Position numbers and translations under genes: made by a program. 7,779 nt of DNA from JAJKIP01 sp040509055 (GTDB lineage Bacteria; Bacteroidota; Bacteroidia; Chitinophagales; Chitinophagaceae), in the NCBI GenBank assembly GCA_040509055.1, contig JBEVLT010000264.1, forward strand, positions 1 through 7,779. Direction: 5' to 3'. The notes beneath the pieces were generated by a model, which did no database searches, was not told where the DNA came from, and worked only from the letters and a program-made list of their open reading frames with translations. Shown here piece by piece: positions 5,548-7,779 of this stretch (its first letter is position 1; each line of letters opens with the position of its first letter).

Positions 5548-7779
5548 CTATTCTACAATGAGTTTTTCCGTATGACGGAGACCGGCCGCGGCAAGTTTCA
5601 GCACATACGTTCCCCGGGCGAGACCAACCGGCAGCTGCACCGGGTAAAGAGCGGACTTGCCGGTATGATTGAGCTGTTGACGGCACACCAGCTGTCCTGT
5701 AGCCGCAAATAGTTCCAGTGTGTACCGGCCAGCGCCCAGGCCATCTATCCGAAGTGTTAATTTCCCGTTTGTCACAGGATTGGGGTATATCGTGATTCGT
5801 TTACCAGGACTCACTTCTTCCTCCATTTGCAGCACAATGGTTGCCTGTGTTTCCGGTTCGGCAGCAGCATGTCCGGTGTTACGGGCTGAAGCCCCGTTTG
5901 TATCACTGACGGTGATATACAGCCTGAGCATGGTCGTTGTGCTGCCGTCAAAGATCCTTACCGATACTTCATAAATATTGTCGCCGTTAGCATCGCCTGG
6001 GTTTTCAAAATCCGGCGCCGTGATAAAACGCAGCACGCCGGTTGCGGGATCGAGCGAGAACAAACCCGCATCCGCGCCCGGCACGATGCTCATCGTCACA
6101 GTTACATCGGCGTCGCTGACGCCCAGGGTAGTAATGACCAGGGTATTTTCCGGCACCTGCATCGCAGCGCTAATGATCAGCGGGCTGTCGTTGTCATTGG
6201 TCACCCTGATCTCAAAACGTTGTGTGTCCACAGAGTCGCCATCGGAAGCCTGTACCGTTACGGTATAACTATTGTTCCTGTCTGCATCCAGTGGTTGCTC
6301 ATAATCCGGCGCGGTCATAAATTTCAGCAGGCCGGTAGCGGCATCCACCGAGAACAGGGCGCCGTCATCGCCGGCTACAATGCTGTACCGGATCACCGCG
6401 CCGCCATCTGCATCTGCAGCCGTCACTGTATCCACTACCGCAGCATCCTCTGCTACCTGGACCATCACGGTATCTTTTCCATCATTAGAAGTGATCACCG
6501 GCGCATGATCATTTACATTCCGCACCTTGATCTTGAATCGTTGTGTAGCCGATGAATCCCCGTCCGAGGCTTTCACCGTCACGATATAGACATTATCACC
6601 GTTTCCATCACCCGGCTGCTCATAATCAGGGGGAACGAGGAAGCTAAGCTCACCCGTTGAGCTGTTGACCATAAATTTAGCGGCATCCTCTTCACTGGCA
6701 AGGCTATATGCCAGCACTGCATTTTTATCTGCGTCAGTCGCTTTTACCGAAGCGATAACGGATGTAGTGTTTTCAGGCACTGTCAGCGTCACCGCCGCAT
6801 CTCCATTGTAAGAAGTGATCACCGGCGCATGGTCGTTGGCATCCGTGATCTTGATCTTGAATCGCTGTATGGCAGTCGAATCACCGTCAGACACCTGTAC
6901 CATGACGACATACGCGTTATCGCTATTCGCATCACCAGGCTGTTCGAAATCAGGCGCCGTCACAAAGCTCAGCTCACCTGTGGAGCTGTTCACCGTGAAC
7001 ATTGCCGCATCCTCTCCGCCGGCCACGCTGTATACCAGGACAGTTCCTGCATCGGCATCCGTGGCGGTGATGGTGGTCACCAGCGTGGTGTTCTCAGGTA
7101 CCTGCAACGTTACTGCAGCATTGCCGTTATGCGAAGTGATCACAGGAGTGGTATTTTCCAGCACGACGGAATATTCATACGCGCCGATGGTGGGTGCAGT
7201 GGTGCTGCGGGATGTACCTGCATAATCGGATGTAACGGTCTTGAGGGCCATCCCCTTTCCTGCGACATATTTCCGGGCGCCGGTTTTGATGCTCAGCTCA
7301 CCGCCAGTTGCATCGGCAAACAAGGCAGCTGGTGCTAGCTGGGAAGTGGTATAAAACCGGCTGTGCGCATCGCCACCTGTTGTCTTCCATTGGGTGGAGT
7401 CCAGATCCGAATTGCCCCACCTGCCAATCCTGCCGGGATCGGCAATGATCAGCACATTGGTATCCGATGCAGCAACGGTCCAGTTATTGTCCGGCGTTTG
7501 GTTCTGAAACAAATAATGCCTACCATCACCTCCTGTACGTCCATTGACCAGCAGGTTATTCCGCATGGTAAAATAAGCTTTCCCGCTTCCTTTCCCGGTA
7601 ACATGATGATAGTTTATCGCGGTGCTGAAGGCCGTATTGGATGAAGCCCCGTTATTACCCCCTGTGTAAATTGTATTGTGGTATAAGGTATCAAAACGTG
7701 AGCCCATCGAAGCCATGATCTCGAAACCACTGATCTCGCAATTATTGGACAATCCCCCATTATCCAGCGAGACCATGTT
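5548..7779 (-). CDS. Secreted beta-helix protein with cadherin-like repeats and T9SS sorting domain, N-terminus beyond right edge
   Basis: The frame is open at the right edge and ends with TAG at 5548..5550; 743 codons are visible. The Met codon at 7776 is internal, because an in-frame Asn codon precedes it and the homologous protein on the left side of the window continues upstream at this point. Counting from that Met, residues 1-~205 are the end of a right-handed beta-helix (NNCEI, GGNNGA, RNNLLVN, GRWGNSD at 118-124), closing with the PTIGAYEY block at ~195-202. Four tandem cadherin-like repeats follow (~211-626), with calcium-ligand motifs of the PEN, DADxG and DxNDHAP types. After a short Ala/Glu-rich linker, residues ~661-742 form a type A T9SS C-terminal domain (ITIYPNPVTNG, then GTYVLKL and the final KLIVE). 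The product should cross the outer membrane through T9SS and be anchored on or released from the surface. A role in calcium-dependent adhesion or polysaccharide binding is inferred from the domains only. It is followed by its own terminator. Confidence 0.95.
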   Translation of the reverse strand, partial: NMVSLDNGGLSNNCEISGFEIMASMGSRFDTLYHNTIYTGGNNGASSNTAFSTAINYHHVTGKGSGKAYFTMRNNLLVNGRTGGDGRHYLFQNQTPDNNWTVAASDTNVLIIADPGRIGRWGNSDLDSTQWKTTGGDAHSRFYTTSQLAPAALFADATGGELSIKTGARKYVAGKGMALKTVTSDYAGTSRSTTAPTIGAYEYSVVLENTTPVITSHNGNAAVTLQVPENTTLVTTITATDADAGTVLVYSVAGGEDAAMFTVNSSTGELSFVTAPDFEQPGDANSDNAYVVMVQVSDGDSTAIQRFKIKITDANDHAPVITSYNGDAAVTLTVPENTTSVIASVKATDADKNAVLAYSLASEEDAAKFMVNSSTGELSFLVPPDYEQPGDGNGDNVYIVTVKASDGDSSATQRFKIKVRNVNDHAPVITSNDGKDTVMVQVAEDAAVVDTVTAADADGGAVIRYSIVAGDDGALFSVDAATGLLKFMTAPDYEQPLDADRNNSYTVTVQASDGDSVDTQRFEIRVTNDNDSPLIISAAMQVPENTLVITTLGVSDADVTVTMSIVPGADAGLFSLDPATGVLRFITAPDFENPGDANGDNIYEVSVRIFDGSTTTMLRLYITVSDTNGASARNTGHAAAEPETQATIVLQMEEEVSPGKRITIYPNPVTNGKLTLRIDGLGAGRYTLELFAATGQLVCRQQLNHTGKSALYPVQLPVGLARGTYVLKLAAAGLRHTEKLIVE
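5551..5796 (-). other. T9SS type A C-terminal sorting domain (part of beta-helix/cadherin gene)
   Basis: The last ~82 residues begin with the signature YPNPVTNGKL and continue as an Ig-like beta-sandwich ending in GTYVLKLAAAG and a lysine-rich final strand. This domain is recognised by the type IX secretion machinery of Bacteroidota and is usually removed when the protein is attached to the cell surface. It is the strongest taxonomic clue in the window. Confidence 0.93.
5899..7146 (-). repeat. Four tandem cadherin-like repeats inside the beta-helix/cadherin gene
   Basis: The repeat units start near 7146, 6825, 6501 and 6183 and run down to about 5899. The first three are ~318-324 bp; the fourth is shorter (~285 bp). 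Each of the first three begins with PVITS and an Asn/Asp-Gly pair. All four carry a DADxx turn, an [AS]TGxLxF strand, a PD[FY]E[QN]P block and a D-rich loop. The junctions DANDHAP, NVNDHAP and NDNDSP are linker calcium motifs of the cadherin type. Units 1 and 2 are the most alike. A 21-bp stretch at 6811..6831 recurs exactly at 6487..6507, 324 bp away. The fourth unit is the most diverged and lacks the first strand's Asn-Gly. Confidence 0.9.
7348..7779 (-). repeat. Dispersed paralogous segment, right copy (matches 1..411)
   Basis: This is the partner of the segment at 1..411, in the same orientation and about 7.3 kb away. In this copy the conserved module is followed by about 70 residues closing the helix and then by the cadherin-like repeats, which predicts what may lie just beyond the left edge in the other gene. 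The copies have diverged in the middle: the right copy has extra residues between NTAF and RNNLLVN. Confidence 0.85.

Noticed and set aside
5210..5561. Small plus-strand frames across the kinase start and intergenic region (5210..5449, 5334..5561)
   Set aside because: They overlap the kinase signal peptide, and one runs through the terminator of the neighbouring gene. No ribosome-binding or protein signal was seen.
5720..7644. Plus-strand frames opposite the cadherin-like repeats
   Set aside because: Similar open frames recur because the opposite strand is repetitive. They follow the repeat period and encode no recognised domain.
7774..7776. ATG at 7776 as the real start of the right-hand gene
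   Set aside because: The frame stays open upstream to the edge, there is no signal peptide, and the paralogue on the left has several hundred residues before the equivalent position.
1..7779. CRISPR array, tRNA or rRNA gene, insertion sequence, phage or defence system
   Set aside because: No short spaced direct repeats, cloverleaf-like sequence, transposase, or nuclease or toxin motif was seen on either strand.

Overview
The window looks like the chromosome of a member of the Bacteroidota, most plausibly a Chitinophaga-like soil or gliding lineage. The evidence is a type IX secretion (T9SS) C-terminal sorting domain, large secreted beta-helix and cadherin-like surface proteins, a TPR-type sensor histidine kinase, a LytTR response regulator, weak or absent Shine-Dalgarno sequences, and elements resembling the Bacteroidota -7 box (TAnnTTTG). 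The genus is inferred from style only; no phylogenetic marker is present.

Layout: (1) 1..2331, minus strand, is one uninterrupted reading frame of 777 codons. It starts with a signal peptide and runs off the left edge. It encodes a secreted right-handed parallel beta-helix protein. (2) 2332..2551 is a divergent intergenic region. (3) 2552..3307, plus strand, is a complete LytTR-family response regulator. (4) 3304..5310, minus strand, is a complete TPR sensor histidine kinase. It converges on the regulator and its stop codon overlaps the regulator's stop by 4 bp. (5) 5311..5547 is an intergenic region holding a good rho-independent terminator for the gene to its right and a possible kinase promoter. 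(6) 5548..7779, minus strand, is the 3' part of a second beta-helix protein. It carries four cadherin-like repeats and a T9SS sorting domain; its start lies beyond the right edge.

The two surface-protein genes are paralogues. The last ~137 visible residues of the left gene align with the first ~143 visible residues of the right gene, with conserved blocks such as SLDNG, GGNNGA, NQTP and GRWGNSD. The two-component pair therefore sits between two large exported adhesin-like genes. A reasonable but untested inference is that the kinase senses an envelope or extracellular cue and that the regulator controls one or both flanking surface proteins. The left gene is the better candidate target because it is divergent from the regulator. 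I found no RNA genes, CRISPR arrays, insertion sequences, phage genes or defence genes. The content is accessory-looking surface biology rather than a clearly novel system.
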